64,000 nt of DNA from Anaeroglomus sp964630775 (GCA_964630775.1 CAZVYY010000007.1:65859-129858); one strand, 5' to 3'; shown: positions 24,061-34,229, counted from the first letter of the stretch. Translations and numbers: made by a program. The notes: a model not told the origin generated them from the letters alone.

Positions 24061-26430
24061 GTGGCTAAAAAAGGCTTTGAAGGTATTGACGAAATCCGGA
24101 CTCTCCTGGTCGGATTCCTGCTTTTCTTCGCCGGTTCAACTTCGGCCATTGCGGCTGAACAGCACGTGTTCGAGGCGGAAGCCGCCAAATCCATCGGCAG
24201 CGCTCCCAGGGTGGCTGATGATGCGGCATCCGGAGGTTATCTGGTCAGCTTGACCAGTGCCGCCCAGGGCCTGCGGTTCACAGGCCTGCCTGCCGCAAGT
24301 AAATTGGCGATTCGCTATGCGTCGCTGGAAGTGGGCACAATCAGCGTTGCGGTCAACGACCAGTCGGCTCGCAAGGTTAATGTCCATTCCTCGGGAGCTG
24401 TTACCGGTTCATTTCTCCACGCGATAATTGATGTCGGGATTTCCGCCGGTGCCGTGCTGACCATCAGCCTGGAAGCAAATGACGTTGCTGTGCACATTGA
24501 CCGGATTATCGTGGGGGACGGAGATCTTGGTCTGCCGCCGGATATCTGGAATCTGCCGCCGCTGCCGGTGGCGGCCGGGCCTTATTCGGCTGACTGGAAG
24601 GCGATAAGCAGACTTTATACCGTACCGGCCTGGTGGCGTGAAGCCAAGTTTGGTGCCTGGGCTCACTGGGATCCGCAGTCGATGCCCGAACAGGGTGACT
24701 GGTATTCCCGCGGCATGTATATGCAGGGCAGTCCTCAATACGAATATCATCTCAGGCATTTTGGACATCCGTCGGAATATGGTTATAAGGACATCTGTCA
24801 CAATTGGGTGATTGACCGGTGGAATCCCGATGAGCTGATGGCGCTGTTTGTCGAAATGGGCGCCCGTTACTTCATGGCTATGGGGGTTCACCATGACAAT
24901 TTTGATTGCTGGGACTCGACCTATCAGCCCTGGAACTCGGTCCGCGTCGGACCTAAAGTGGATATTGTTGGGGCGTGGGAAAAAGTCGCACGAAAGCAGG
25001 GTCTGCGTTTTGGTATTGGATTTCATCACTCGCCGCCTCGAACCTGGGGTCAGTTTATGCCTGTACGTTACACAAGTGATAAAAAAGGACCCAAACAAGA
25101 TGTGCCTTATGATGCGATGCAGACCATTCTGGACGGTAAAGGCAAATGGTGGGAAGGCATGGATCCGGTGGATCTGTATGGGCCGGTTCACACCGCCAGA
25201 GAGCCGCTGCTTGCTCCCTTTGCCAACCAGTTCATGTGGCGGGTGGATGACGCCATCACCCGGTATCATCCGGATGTGATTTACTTCGATGAGGCTGCGG
25301 GCAACTCCCTCTGGGATTTAGGAGTGCATATGGGACTGGATTTTCTGGCTCCTGTGCTGGTGGCCCATTTCTATAATAAGTCCATTCAGTGGAATAATGG
25401 GAAAACGGATGCAGTGATCAATCTGAAGTGTGTCGGCGGGCACTACAATAGTTTTAAAACCAATCCCGAACTCATTCCCATCGTTGAACGCGCCCTGGTC
25501 AAGAGTACCGAGGCTATCATTGAACCGCAAATCATGGCATATCCCTTTCAGACGGAAACGACTCTCCAGAACTGGCACTACCAGGCCGGCCAGGAATACT
25601 TCGATGCCAAAAAAGTCATCCGATTGCTGATGGAGAACGTGTCCCGAAATGGAACGATGCTTCTGAATATCACGCAGCGAGGGCGGGGCGATCTTGATCC
25701 TGAAGCCATCCGTATCTGCAAAGATATTGGCGCCTGGCTGAAAATCAACGGGGAAGCGGTTTACGGGTCTCGCCCATTTGAAGTCTTTGGCGACAATACA
25801 GTGTATTTTACACGCAATCAGGGCCATGTGTACGCCGCGCTGCTGGAATGGAAAGGCGGTCCGATTACCCTGAAGGCTCTGCACGCCGGGGGAGCAACTC
25901 TGGGCAAGGTTTCCAAAGTCGACCTTCTGGGTTCTGATTGTCCGTTGACATTTGTCCAGGACGAGCAGGGTCTGACGGTGACCCCCGGCGGATTGATACA
26001 GCCGCTGCCGGGTATTGCCAACCCGTCGCTGGCCTCGGAGTGCCGGGTTTTGCGCATCACCCATGACAAAGGCTGGTTCAATGATGATGACCCGGGTGCG
26101 ACCTTTCCCGGATGGCTTCGCCGCTGCAATTCCGGAGCCGGCGACTTTAACAACGATCTGACCACCAGCAGTACACAGGGCGACGTCTGGAGTTGTGAAT
26201 TTACCGGCAGCAGCATCGAAGTCATTGCACCGCGAGAAGCAGGGTCGGGACAGATCGAGATTCAGATTGATGGCCAGACCCGCGCAACGGCAGATTTGTC
26301 CGCCACAGGTACACGTCAGCCTCAACAGGTAGTCTGTAAGCTGACTGGACTGACTGCGGGCAAACACACCATGAATATTGTCAATCGCGGCCCCGGCCCT
26401 GTGGCTGTGGATGCGATTGTGATACGGTAA
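24061..26430 (+). CDS. GH29 alpha-L-fucosidase-like enzyme with N-terminal carbohydrate-binding module
   Basis: 789 residues, GTG start with AAAGGA eight bases upstream. After a signal peptide (LLVGFLLFFAGSTSAIAA) comes a CBM35/CBM6-like beta-sandwich (HVFEAEAAKSIGSAP ... GLRFTGLPAASKLAIRYAS ... HIDRIIVGD). The GH29 barrel follows from about 180: WWREAKFGAWAHWDPQSMPE, FMAMGVHHDNFDCWDS, GIGFHHSPPRTWG and HPDVIYFDEAAGN with the presumed nucleophile Asp. A further beta-sandwich (residues ~690-789) ends the protein. The KFGAWAHWDPQ region differs from classic KFGIFIHWG, pointing to a distinct GH29 subgroup whose sugar specificity may not be fucose. Confidence 0.88.
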   Translation: MAKKGFEGIDEIRTLLVGFLLFFAGSTSAIAAEQHVFEAEAAKSIGSAPRVADDAASGGYLVSLTSAAQGLRFTGLPAASKLAIRYASLEVGTISVAVNDQSARKVNVHSSGAVTGSFLHAIIDVGISAGAVLTISLEANDVAVHIDRIIVGDGDLGLPPDIWNLPPLPVAAGPYSADWKAISRLYTVPAWWREAKFGAWAHWDPQSMPEQGDWYSRGMYMQGSPQYEYHLRHFGHPSEYGYKDICHNWVIDRWNPDELMALFVEMGARYFMAMGVHHDNFDCWDSTYQPWNSVRVGPKVDIVGAWEKVARKQGLRFGIGFHHSPPRTWGQFMPVRYTSDKKGPKQDVPYDAMQTILDGKGKWWEGMDPVDLYGPVHTAREPLLAPFANQFMWRVDDAITRYHPDVIYFDEAAGNSLWDLGVHMGLDFLAPVLVAHFYNKSIQWNNGKTDAVINLKCVGGHYNSFKTNPELIPIVERALVKSTEAIIEPQIMAYPFQTETTLQNWHYQAGQEYFDAKKVIRLLMENVSRNGTMLLNITQRGRGDLDPEAIRICKDIGAWLKINGEAVYGSRPFEVFGDNTVYFTRNQGHVYAALLEWKGGPITLKALHAGGATLGKVSKVDLLGSDCPLTFVQDEQGLTVTPGGLIQPLPGIANPSLASECRVLRITHDKGWFNDDDPGATFPGWLRRCNSGAGDFNNDLTTSSTQGDVWSCEFTGSSIEVIAPREAGSGQIEIQIDGQTRATADLSATGTRQPQQVVCKLTGLTAGKHTMNIVNRGPGPVAVDAIVIR

Positions 26431-26457
26431 CGTTCAATCACTGAAAGCGATAAAGAG

Positions 26458-28839
26458 ATGGAAATCACAAACATAAGGCAGGTTTGCGTTGGGAGTATAT
26501 TAATACCCCTGTTATTTTTGATGCAGGCTCGGGTGAATGGACAAACGGATGCCGATAAGACTGCCTCCCCCAGCCCGATTCCTTATGCCGCGGTGCATGT
26601 CATTGGTCCGGACGATTCCGAGGCGGTTATTGTGGAAAAGGCAGCGAAGGTTTTACCTCGCCCTAACCAGACGGCCTGGATGCGGCTGGAATGGATTTTT
26701 TTCCTTCACTACGGCCCGAATGCCTTCAATCACGTTGAATGGGGCAGCGGACGCGAAGCCCCCTCGGACTTTAATCCCACAGCGTTTGACGCCGAACAGT
26801 GGATCCGCGCAATCAACGACGCCGGCGGTAAAATGATCGTGCTGGTTTGCAAGCATCATGACGGATTATGCCTGTGGCCCAGCCGATATACCTCGCATTC
26901 GGTCGCGTCGAGTCCCTGGATGAATGGAAAAGGCGATGTGGTGCGAGCGGTGTCCGATGCGGCCCGCAAGCACGGGATTAAGCTGGGTGTCTATCTTTCA
27001 CCGGCGGATCTGTATCAGTTGCAAACCAATCCGAAGAATCCCAAAGGCTGGTATGGCAACAACAGCGGTAAAGTGCTTTCGACCATTCCCACCGATCCGG
27101 ATTGTTTTAAAACAAATCCCGCCAAAGGCCGTGAACCGGCCCTGGATTTTGGCAGTTATACCTATACTGTAAATGATTACAACCGTTATTTTCTTAATCA
27201 GCTTTATGAATTGCTGACCGAGTATGGGCCGATCCATGAAGTCTGGTTCGACGGCGCCAATCCGGATCCGAGTGTCCCGGAGACCTATGACTATGCGGCT
27301 TGGTTTGATTTGATCCGTAAACTGCAGCCGCAAGCAATCATTTTCGGCAAAGGGCCGGACGGGCGCTGGGTGGGGAATGAGGGCGGAGTCGGACGCACCA
27401 CGGAATGGAGTGTCATTCCGCTGCCGATGTCACCGGATCAGTTCTACTGGCCCGACATGCAGGCCGGAGATCTGGGCAGTCGTGCCAAACTGACGCCCGG
27501 CTCCCACCTGTGGTGGTATCCGACGGAAACCAATGTCACCATCCTTGACCGTGGAGCCTGGTTTTGGGCCCCCGACAAGAAATCCAGAAGCGTTTCTCAG
27601 CTTGTCAATATCTATTATACATCCATCGGCCGCAACGGAAATCTTATTTTAAATCTGTCTCCGGATGACCGCGGCCTCATTCCGGATGATCAGCTCAATG
27701 CCTTAAGCAGGATGGCAGAGGTCATTCGGGATACATTTGCAGTCAATCTGGCTTCCGGCGGTCAATTGACCGCGGATCACTCGAATGCACAAAACAGCCC
27801 CGCACTGGCTTTGGATGGAAATTTGGATACCTGGTGGGAAGCCGCCCCGGGCCAGACCAGCGCCATATTAACCCTGACGCTTCCAAAGACCGTTACCTTT
27901 GACGTTGTTTCACTCCAGGAAGCCGTTGATCATCGAAGCCAGCGAGTCGAATCTTTTTTCATGGAAACATGGGATGGCTTGACTTGGATTACAGCAGAAC
28001 ATATCGCATCTGATGAATTGACTACCATCGGTCACAAACGCCTGATACGGCTGAAGTCACCGCTAACAAGTAACAAGGTGCGTATTCATGTCACCAGATC
28101 CCGTCTGGAGCCGACGCTGGCGGAAATAGGCCTCTTCCGGCAGCCCGCGGCCTTATTGCCTCCTGTGATTTCAGATCGTGACGCCAAAGGTGTAGTGACC
28201 ATCCGAAATGATCGCGGCCTGAAGATGGTTTATGCACTTGATGGTTCTTCGCCGACACCCCACTCGACCATTTATACCACACCGATTTCCCTGCCGCTGG
28301 GCGGCACAATCAGAGCGGCATGTCTGCTGCCGGATGGAAAGCTGGGCATTGAGGTATCCAAGTCTTTTGCGGGAATGATGCCGATTGGCTGGAAGGTCAT
28401 CGAAGTTGACAGCCAGGAAATGAATGGGCAGGTTAATAATGCCGCTGTCAACGCAATTGATGACAACTCTTCGACGTTCTGGCATACTCGCTGGCACAAT
28501 GATCTGAAACTGCCCCATTTTATCACGGTTGATATGGGGACTTCGCACCGGATTAAAGGCTTTATTTATCTGCCGCGTCAGGATAACAACGCGAACGGAA
28601 CCGTGCGGCGGTATCGCTTTGAGACAAGCACGGATGGTGTAAACTGGATAACCAATGTCGCGTCGGGTATATTGGATAACATTTGGAACAATCCCTCGCT
28701 TCAAAAAGTCACTTTTGAGCCGGTAAACGCCCGATTCTTCCGATTTACTGCGTTGCAGGAGATATACGGAAACGGCTGGACAAGTGCTGCTGAGATATCC
28801 GTACTGCCTTATGAATCTGACGAAGCCCTCAAGCCATAA
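26458..28839 (+). CDS. GH29 alpha-L-fucosidase with two discoidin (F5/8C, CBM32-like) domains
   Basis: 793 residues. Signal-like start (ICVGSILIPLLFLMQ region), then the GH29 barrel: FLHYGPNAFNHVEWGSGREA, MIVLVCKHHDGLCLWPSRYT, GIKLGVYLSPADLY and IHEVWFDGANPDPS, with the nucleophile Asp in WFDGAN. A discoidin-like domain spans roughly 440-560 (NSPALALDGNLDTWWEA), then a short beta-sandwich (RGLKMVYALDGSSPTPHSTI), then a second discoidin domain 640-785 (NAIDDNSSTFWHTRWHNDLK). It probably cleaves alpha-L-fucose from glycans held by the appended modules. The gene ends the hydrolase cluster; no transporter, sulfatase or regulator accompanies it. Confidence 0.92.
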   Translation: MEITNIRQVCVGSILIPLLFLMQARVNGQTDADKTASPSPIPYAAVHVIGPDDSEAVIVEKAAKVLPRPNQTAWMRLEWIFFLHYGPNAFNHVEWGSGREAPSDFNPTAFDAEQWIRAINDAGGKMIVLVCKHHDGLCLWPSRYTSHSVASSPWMNGKGDVVRAVSDAARKHGIKLGVYLSPADLYQLQTNPKNPKGWYGNNSGKVLSTIPTDPDCFKTNPAKGREPALDFGSYTYTVNDYNRYFLNQLYELLTEYGPIHEVWFDGANPDPSVPETYDYAAWFDLIRKLQPQAIIFGKGPDGRWVGNEGGVGRTTEWSVIPLPMSPDQFYWPDMQAGDLGSRAKLTPGSHLWWYPTETNVTILDRGAWFWAPDKKSRSVSQLVNIYYTSIGRNGNLILNLSPDDRGLIPDDQLNALSRMAEVIRDTFAVNLASGGQLTADHSNAQNSPALALDGNLDTWWEAAPGQTSAILTLTLPKTVTFDVVSLQEAVDHRSQRVESFFMETWDGLTWITAEHIASDELTTIGHKRLIRLKSPLTSNKVRIHVTRSRLEPTLAEIGLFRQPAALLPPVISDRDAKGVVTIRNDRGLKMVYALDGSSPTPHSTIYTTPISLPLGGTIRAACLLPDGKLGIEVSKSFAGMMPIGWKVIEVDSQEMNGQVNNAAVNAIDDNSSTFWHTRWHNDLKLPHFITVDMGTSHRIKGFIYLPRQDNNANGTVRRYRFETSTDGVNWITNVASGILDNIWNNPSLQKVTFEPVNARFFRFTALQEIYGNGWTSAAEISVLPYESDEALKP

Positions 28840-28930
28840 AGCCAGAGTGGGGCGAAATGGTATCCAGAACTATCTGGTACAGGCCGAACGTGTGGCCAGG
28901 AGCCGTTAGTGCAATTAGCCATTGGCTCGA

Positions 28931-30145
28931 TTAAAATTTCGGTATTTCATCACCCAGGCAGGTTCCTACCAGACGGGCTGAGACGATCATGGGGTGAGAT
29001 AAGGGTATGGTTTTTCGTTTATATGCGACATCCGCGATGGGAATAGGCTTGCAGATGCCGGAATCATAGGCAACCATGACATTGTATTCTCCTCTGGCCA
29101 GGAGTTGCACGGCTTTAGTTCCCAGTCGTGTGCACAGCAGGCGATCAAAGGAACTGGGGGTGCCTCCGCGCTGGACATGTCCGAGGGACGTTACCCTTGC
29201 TTCTATCCCGGTCAGTTCCTGCAGTTGCCGAGCCAGCCGACTTGCCATAGGTTCCTCAACCAGCTTAAACGGCTGCTTGTCATCTTCCATAAAGTCACTC
29301 AGACTGTCCTCCAATTCTGCCAATATCGAGGATTCGGATGATTTCTTTTTGCGATTCTTCTTGCCTGATTTATTTTTGATCGATTTGGTCAGTGCTTTTT
29401 CGCGAGCCCTGGCTTGTGCAACAGAAATGGCACCTTCGGCCACGGCAATAATGGAGAAGCGACTGCCGCGCCGTCTGCGTTCCTGGAGATATTCGGCCAC
29501 AATATCCAGATTATAGGGTATTTCCGGTATCAGAATCACATCTGCTCCGCCTGCAATACCGGAACTCAGAGTCAGCCAGCCGGTATTGTGCCCCATGATT
29601 TCGCAGACGATAATGCGATGATGGCTTGTGGCTGTTGTATGCAGCCTGTCGATGGCTTCGGTGGCAATTTGCATGGCTGTATCATACCCGAAAGAGACGT
29701 CTGTACCGTCAATATCGTTATCGATTGTTTTGGGCAGATGGATGACATTGACTTTCCCCTGTTCATGAAGCCGCAGGGCGTTTTTAAGTGTTCCGCCGCC
29801 GCCCAGACAAACCAGGCAGTCAATATGATGACGTTTGAGGTTTTCAACAGCCACCCGGACCATATCGCGATATTTTCCACCCATTAACATTTTGTGAATT
29901 TTGTCACGACTGGTTCCAAGGATGGTTCCGCCGCGGGTCAGGATGCCGCTGACATCTTTTTGCTCTAGATGAATTACCCGATTCTCGACAAGCCCGCGAA
30001 AGGCGTCAAGAATTCCGATAACCGTCATCCCGTATTCATTAATCGCCGATTTGGTGACGGCGCGAATCGCTGCATTTAAGCCGGGACAGTCACCACCTGC
30101 GGTTAATATCCCGATACATCGCGTTTTGGATACGAGTTTTGCCAT
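28931..30145 (-). CDS. 6-phosphofructokinase (ATP/PPi group, atypical GGGGT loop)
   Basis: 404 residues from the ATG at 30145, chosen because TGAGG lies seven bases upstream; in-frame codons back to 30337 are intergenic. PFKA fold motifs: ILTAGGDCPGLNAAIRA, PKTIDNDIDGTDVSFGYDTA, EIMGHNTGWL, EIPYN and GHVQRGGTPSSFDRLL. The lysine in PKTIDND is that of group III/PPi-type enzymes. The phosphoryl-donor loop reads GGGGTLKNA (115-119) where GGDGS or GGEGT is usual, so the acidic Mg-binding position is Gly. A ~45-residue Lys/Ser/Glu-rich insertion (KSGKKNRKKKSSESSILAEL) separates the barrel strands. Donor preference cannot be read from sequence. Divergent from ppx. Confidence 0.88.
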   Translation of the reverse strand: MAKLVSKTRCIGILTAGGDCPGLNAAIRAVTKSAINEYGMTVIGILDAFRGLVENRVIHLEQKDVSGILTRGGTILGTSRDKIHKMLMGGKYRDMVRVAVENLKRHHIDCLVCLGGGGTLKNALRLHEQGKVNVIHLPKTIDNDIDGTDVSFGYDTAMQIATEAIDRLHTTATSHHRIIVCEIMGHNTGWLTLSSGIAGGADVILIPEIPYNLDIVAEYLQERRRRGSRFSIIAVAEGAISVAQARAREKALTKSIKNKSGKKNRKKKSSESSILAELEDSLSDFMEDDKQPFKLVEEPMASRLARQLQELTGIEARVTSLGHVQRGGTPSSFDRLLCTRLGTKAVQLLARGEYNVMVAYDSGICKPIPIADVAYKRKTIPLSHPMIVSARLVGTCLGDEIPKF

Positions 30146-30321
30146 AGTCAGCCTCATTATAGATTTACAATTGAGATTCTGGAGACTATACCTGTTTAAC
30201 CGATACCAATCAACCTTTTTATCCAATCTGTCTGTTCCAGGAACGAACTTTTCGAGTTCGATAATCTTTGCTTTTGTGAAGTGTGAATCGATTCTTAACA
30301 CAAATCTAACAATTGCAGGAA

Positions 30322-30350
30322 TTGACAAACAGGACAAATTGCCTCAGAAT
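30322..30350 (+). promoter_or_regulatory. Promoter of ppx-ppk1, very close to the start codon
   Basis: A perfect TTGACA (30322-30327), 17-bp spacer, and CAGAAT (30345-30350; four of six consensus bases). Initiation near 30357 would leave only about four bases before the ATG at 30361 and no Shine-Dalgarno, suggesting a leaderless mRNA. Confidence 0.5.
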
Positions 30351-30360
30351 ATAAAGTCTT

Positions 30361-31932
30361 ATGATGCAACAGCAGCAAAATGAATTCGTATCGCAGACAC
30401 TGGCGGCCATTGATATTGGAAGCAACTCCATTCGCATGACGATTGGACAGCTTAATTCCGAGGGGGCATTGGATATTCTTGAACGAACCAACCGGCCGGT
30501 ACGGCTGGGCAGGGATTGCTTCCGTTATTTTCGTTTGACGCCGGCGACCATGCGGGCGGTCGTGAATATCCTGCGAGAATTTAAACGTCGTATCGATGAA
30601 TATCAGGTCCAACATATCTGGACGGTTGCAACCAGTGCAGTTCGGGAAGCCCGTAATGCGGATGTGTTTTTGGATCGGATCCTGATGGCTTGCGGTTTAC
30701 AGGTTCAGATTATTGACGCCTCGCAGGAACGAAGGATTACCGTCTCGGCGGTACGTGCAGCGATGAATGGCACCCAGATGTCTTTTGCCGGCGGCCAGAT
30801 GATGATTTGCGAGGTCGGCGGCGGCAGTACCACCATGACGATTATGCACCGCGGTAAAGTGATTAGTTCGCATAGTCTGGTGCTCGGCTCAATCCGGATT
30901 CAGGAGATGTTCGGCTCCGAAGGGCGTTCGACGACACAAATTGTCGAGTTGATTGAAAATGAAATCGATTCGGTACTGGCGACGGTGAAAAGCCTGGTGC
31001 CGCTGGGACGTGTAAAAACCTTTATTGCGGTGGGCGGGGACGCCCGATTTGCGGCATCCCGGGCCGGACAGCAGATGGATAATCCTCAATTTCATCGAAT
31101 CCGCCGGCAGGCCTTTGAAGAGTTTGTTCAATCCCATCGCAATCTAACGGTTGAGCAGTTGGCGCTTCAGTCGGATATGTCGTATTCGGAGGCTGAAACG
31201 CTGCTGCCGGCACTGCTGATTTTTCAGTCTCTGCTGCGTCTGACCCGCGTCAAAGAAGTGATCGTTCCTGCGGTATCCATGCGTGACGGCCTGCTGCTGG
31301 AACTGTCCCGCCGGTGTCGGGGGCAGGAAGATGAATCCATCGCCCAGGAAGCCATCCAGTCGGCGATGGCGCTGGCGGAGAAATACCGTGTCAATCTGCA
31401 TCACGCCCGTCGTGTGGCGGATTGCGCCCTGCGTCTTTATGATGAAATGAGGGCGATTCATGGACTGGATTTGAGGGCAAGACTGCTTCTTGAAGTGGCG
31501 GCGCTGCTTCATGAGTGCGGAACCTTTGTTTCAACCCGTGCGTATCATAAGCATACATATTACCTGGTAGCCAATTCGGAAATTTATGGTCTGCTGCCCA
31601 AAGAGGTGGCTGTCGTAGCTCATGTCGCACGATATCATCGTCGCAGTGCGCCCAAGATATCGCATCTGGAGTACACGGCGCTTCCGCAGGAATCCCGGAT
31701 TCTGGTGAATAAGCTGGCGGCAATTTTGCGGCTTGCCAAGGCGCTGGATGTAATGAATATCCGTCAGATTGAACGGCTGCGCTGTGTGCTGGATCAGGAT
31801 TCCGTACGGATTCAGGCCCCGGATTTGTCGGATGAGTCGCTGGTTAAGCGTTCGATGGAAATTCACAGCAGCATGTTTGAGGATGTGTTTGGATTAAATC
31901 TTGAACTGGAAGCATTACCGGAATTGACTTGA
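30361..31932 (+). CDS. ppx: Ppx/GppA exopolyphosphatase-type phosphatase
   Basis: 523 residues. ASKHA-type ATPase fold: phosphate-1 motif LAAIDIGSNSIRMTIGQL, VATSAVREARN, and phosphate-2 motif MICEVGGGSTTMTIM. A C-terminal HD-like helical domain (AEKYRVNLHHARRVADCALR, LLEVAALLHECG, VAHVARYHRR) follows. It hydrolyses terminal phosphate of long-chain polyphosphate or the pentaphosphate of pppGpp. The neighbour ppk1, overlapping by one base, favours the polyphosphate role. There are tandem ATG codons at 30361 and 30364 and no ribosome binding site. Confidence 0.95.
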   Translation: MMQQQQNEFVSQTLAAIDIGSNSIRMTIGQLNSEGALDILERTNRPVRLGRDCFRYFRLTPATMRAVVNILREFKRRIDEYQVQHIWTVATSAVREARNADVFLDRILMACGLQVQIIDASQERRITVSAVRAAMNGTQMSFAGGQMMICEVGGGSTTMTIMHRGKVISSHSLVLGSIRIQEMFGSEGRSTTQIVELIENEIDSVLATVKSLVPLGRVKTFIAVGGDARFAASRAGQQMDNPQFHRIRRQAFEEFVQSHRNLTVEQLALQSDMSYSEAETLLPALLIFQSLLRLTRVKEVIVPAVSMRDGLLLELSRRCRGQEDESIAQEAIQSAMALAEKYRVNLHHARRVADCALRLYDEMRAIHGLDLRARLLLEVAALLHECGTFVSTRAYHKHTYYLVANSEIYGLLPKEVAVVAHVARYHRRSAPKISHLEYTALPQESRILVNKLAAILRLAKALDVMNIRQIERLRCVLDQDSVRIQAPDLSDESLVKRSMEIHSSMFEDVFGLNLELEALPELT

Positions 31933-34052
31933 TGACTGCGACTTCAAAGACACAACTGAATCTGGATGATTCCCGATTGTATATCAACAGGGAACTGAGC
32001 TGGTTATCCTTTAATGAACGTGTGCTGGAAATGGCCCGGCGTGAGGATGTACCGCCCATGGAACGGATGAAGTTTTTGGCGATATTCAGCTCGAATCTCG
32101 ATGAATTCTTCATGATTCGCGTGGCGGGTCTGATGCAGCGTGTGCAGGCGGGTATTCAGACCAAAGACCCAAGCGGATTGACTGCCGACGAGCAGCTTGA
32201 AGCAGTTCGTCAAAAAACGCTGACCCTGACTGCCCGGCATGCAGAGACAGCAAAAACACTTTTGGCGCTGCTGCAAAAGCATGGGCTTTATATCCTGAAT
32301 CATAAGACCTGGAATAGTGACCAGCGTCGATTCATACGGGACTATTTTCAGTCTCATCTGCTGCCCCTGCTGACTCCCATTGCGGTAACGGATCCGCAGT
32401 CTTTTCCATTGTTGCCCAATTTGCAATTGCATATCGGAATTACACTGTCTGCCCAGGCCGGGGAGGAAAAACAGCTCATGGTAATCCCTGTCCCCACCAT
32501 CGTGCCGCGGTTTATCGGACTGCCCAGCAGAGAGGGGGAATTCTGGGTTACGCTCGAAGATATTCTGATGGAATGTGCCGGCCTGGTTGTCCAGGGCAAA
32601 AGCATCGAGTCGGTGGATGTGTTTCGTATTACCCGCGATGCCGATGTAAAAATCCAGGAAGAAGAAGCCGGGGATTTGCTGGAAACCATCGAGGCAGCGG
32701 TTCTGGAACGTCGTCATCGGCAGGCCGTCCGTGTGGAACTGTCTGCGGATTGTTCTTCGACGATGCAAAACTGGATTCTTGCTCAGTTTCAGGTCGGTCC
32801 GCAGCAAATTTATCCCATCGCAGGAATACCGGACCTGCGATGCCTGTGGGAACTCGTCGGACGGGGGGGATTTGAATCTCTGCGATGGCCGGACTGGCCT
32901 GCGCAGCATCCCGCCGATCTGGCGGGGTATGAATCGATCTGGGATGCCGCCAGCGATCATGATGTGTTGCTGTTTCATCCGTATGAGTCGTTTGAGCCGG
33001 TGGTGGAATGGATACGGGCGGCAGCAGAAGACCCCAGTGTCCTTGCCATCAAACAGACGCTGTATCGAACCAGCCCGGAGTCGCCTGTGATTTCAGCGCT
33101 TGAACAGGCAGCGCGCAGCGGGAAAGAAGTGACGGTATTGGTTGAATTAAAAGCAAGGTTTGAGGAAGCCCGCAATATTCGATGGGCCAGGCGGCTGGAA
33201 GATGCGGGATGCTATGTGGTCTATGGCGTCGCAGGTCTCAAAACCCATGCCAAGGCCTTGTTGATTATCCGGCGACAGGGAGGGCGAATCAAACGCTATG
33301 TGCATCTGGCAACCGGCAATTATAACGAAAAAACAGCCCGAATTTATTCGGATATCGGCCTGATAACCTGCGATCCTCAGTTGACAAACGATGTGGGCGC
33401 TTTTTTTAATCTTTTAACCGGTTTTTCAGAGTCGGTGGGCTGGTCAAAACTGACCATCGCCCCCACTTCGCTTCGGCAGCGTATGCTGGATTTAATTGAG
33501 CGGGAAATCAAAGCCAGCTCGCCGGATCATCCGGGCCTGATTATGATTAAAGCCAACTCCCTGGAAGATATTCGTGTGTGTCAGGCCTTGTACCGCGCCT
33601 CGGCGGCTGGAGTCAGAATCAAACTCAATATCCGCGGCATTTGCTGTTTACGACCTGGAATCAAGGGGTTATCAGAGCACATTGAAATAGTCTCGATTCT
33701 GGACCGTTATCTGGAACATGCTCGTATTTATTACTTTGATAACGGAGGACATCCGGAAGTATATTTAAGCAGTGCCGACATGATGGGGCGCAATCTGGAT
33801 CGGCGTCTGGAACTGCTTTTTCCAATTGCCCAGCCTGATCTCAGGCAACGGCTGAGTTCGATTCTGGAGACCTATTTTTCCGATACGGCCAATGCCTGGC
33901 AGCTTTGTTCCGATGGCGTTTATAAACGAATTGTATCCAAAGAAGGCCCTCTGCGAAGTCAGCAATCCTTCTATCAACAGATTGCAGATGCGGCAGGGTT
34001 CCAAAAAGCCAGGTTCCGATTCCGGCCAATACGATCGAATGGAAAACAGTGA
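31932..34052 (+). CDS. ppk: Polyphosphate kinase 1
   Basis: 706 residues, a normal length. It polymerises the gamma-phosphate of ATP into polyphosphate at the membrane. Landmarks: N-terminal YINRELSWLSFNERVLEMA, RVAGLMQRV, the head domain, VLVELKARFEEARNIRWARR, and the catalytic His region GLKTHAKALLIIRRQ. The second PLD-like His motif is NIRGICCLRPGIKGLSEHIE and the C-terminal region has MMGRNLDRRLELLFPI. The ATG overlaps the ppx stop (TGATG), so synthesis and breakdown of polyphosphate are translationally coupled. A TTG three bases earlier is in frame but less likely. Confidence 0.97.
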   Translation: MTATSKTQLNLDDSRLYINRELSWLSFNERVLEMARREDVPPMERMKFLAIFSSNLDEFFMIRVAGLMQRVQAGIQTKDPSGLTADEQLEAVRQKTLTLTARHAETAKTLLALLQKHGLYILNHKTWNSDQRRFIRDYFQSHLLPLLTPIAVTDPQSFPLLPNLQLHIGITLSAQAGEEKQLMVIPVPTIVPRFIGLPSREGEFWVTLEDILMECAGLVVQGKSIESVDVFRITRDADVKIQEEEAGDLLETIEAAVLERRHRQAVRVELSADCSSTMQNWILAQFQVGPQQIYPIAGIPDLRCLWELVGRGGFESLRWPDWPAQHPADLAGYESIWDAASDHDVLLFHPYESFEPVVEWIRAAAEDPSVLAIKQTLYRTSPESPVISALEQAARSGKEVTVLVELKARFEEARNIRWARRLEDAGCYVVYGVAGLKTHAKALLIIRRQGGRIKRYVHLATGNYNEKTARIYSDIGLITCDPQLTNDVGAFFNLLTGFSESVGWSKLTIAPTSLRQRMLDLIEREIKASSPDHPGLIMIKANSLEDIRVCQALYRASAAGVRIKLNIRGICCLRPGIKGLSEHIEIVSILDRYLEHARIYYFDNGGHPEVYLSSADMMGRNLDRRLELLFPIAQPDLRQRLSSILETYFSDTANAWQLCSDGVYKRIVSKEGPLRSQQSFYQQIADAAGFQKARFRFRPIRSNGKQ

Positions 34053-34229
34053 TATGGGATTTCTGCTGCTTTGTTAGCCACAAAGCACCAGAAAATGGTG
34101 CATCGCTGTGTTTCGGGTGGAAAAATTTCAGCGTACAGCCCTGACACCAATAAAGTGTTTGGATTCGTGTTTTTCAAAAATACTCCAAAAGAAGCCCTAA
34201 TACATCTCTATATATAGATTTCTTCTTAA

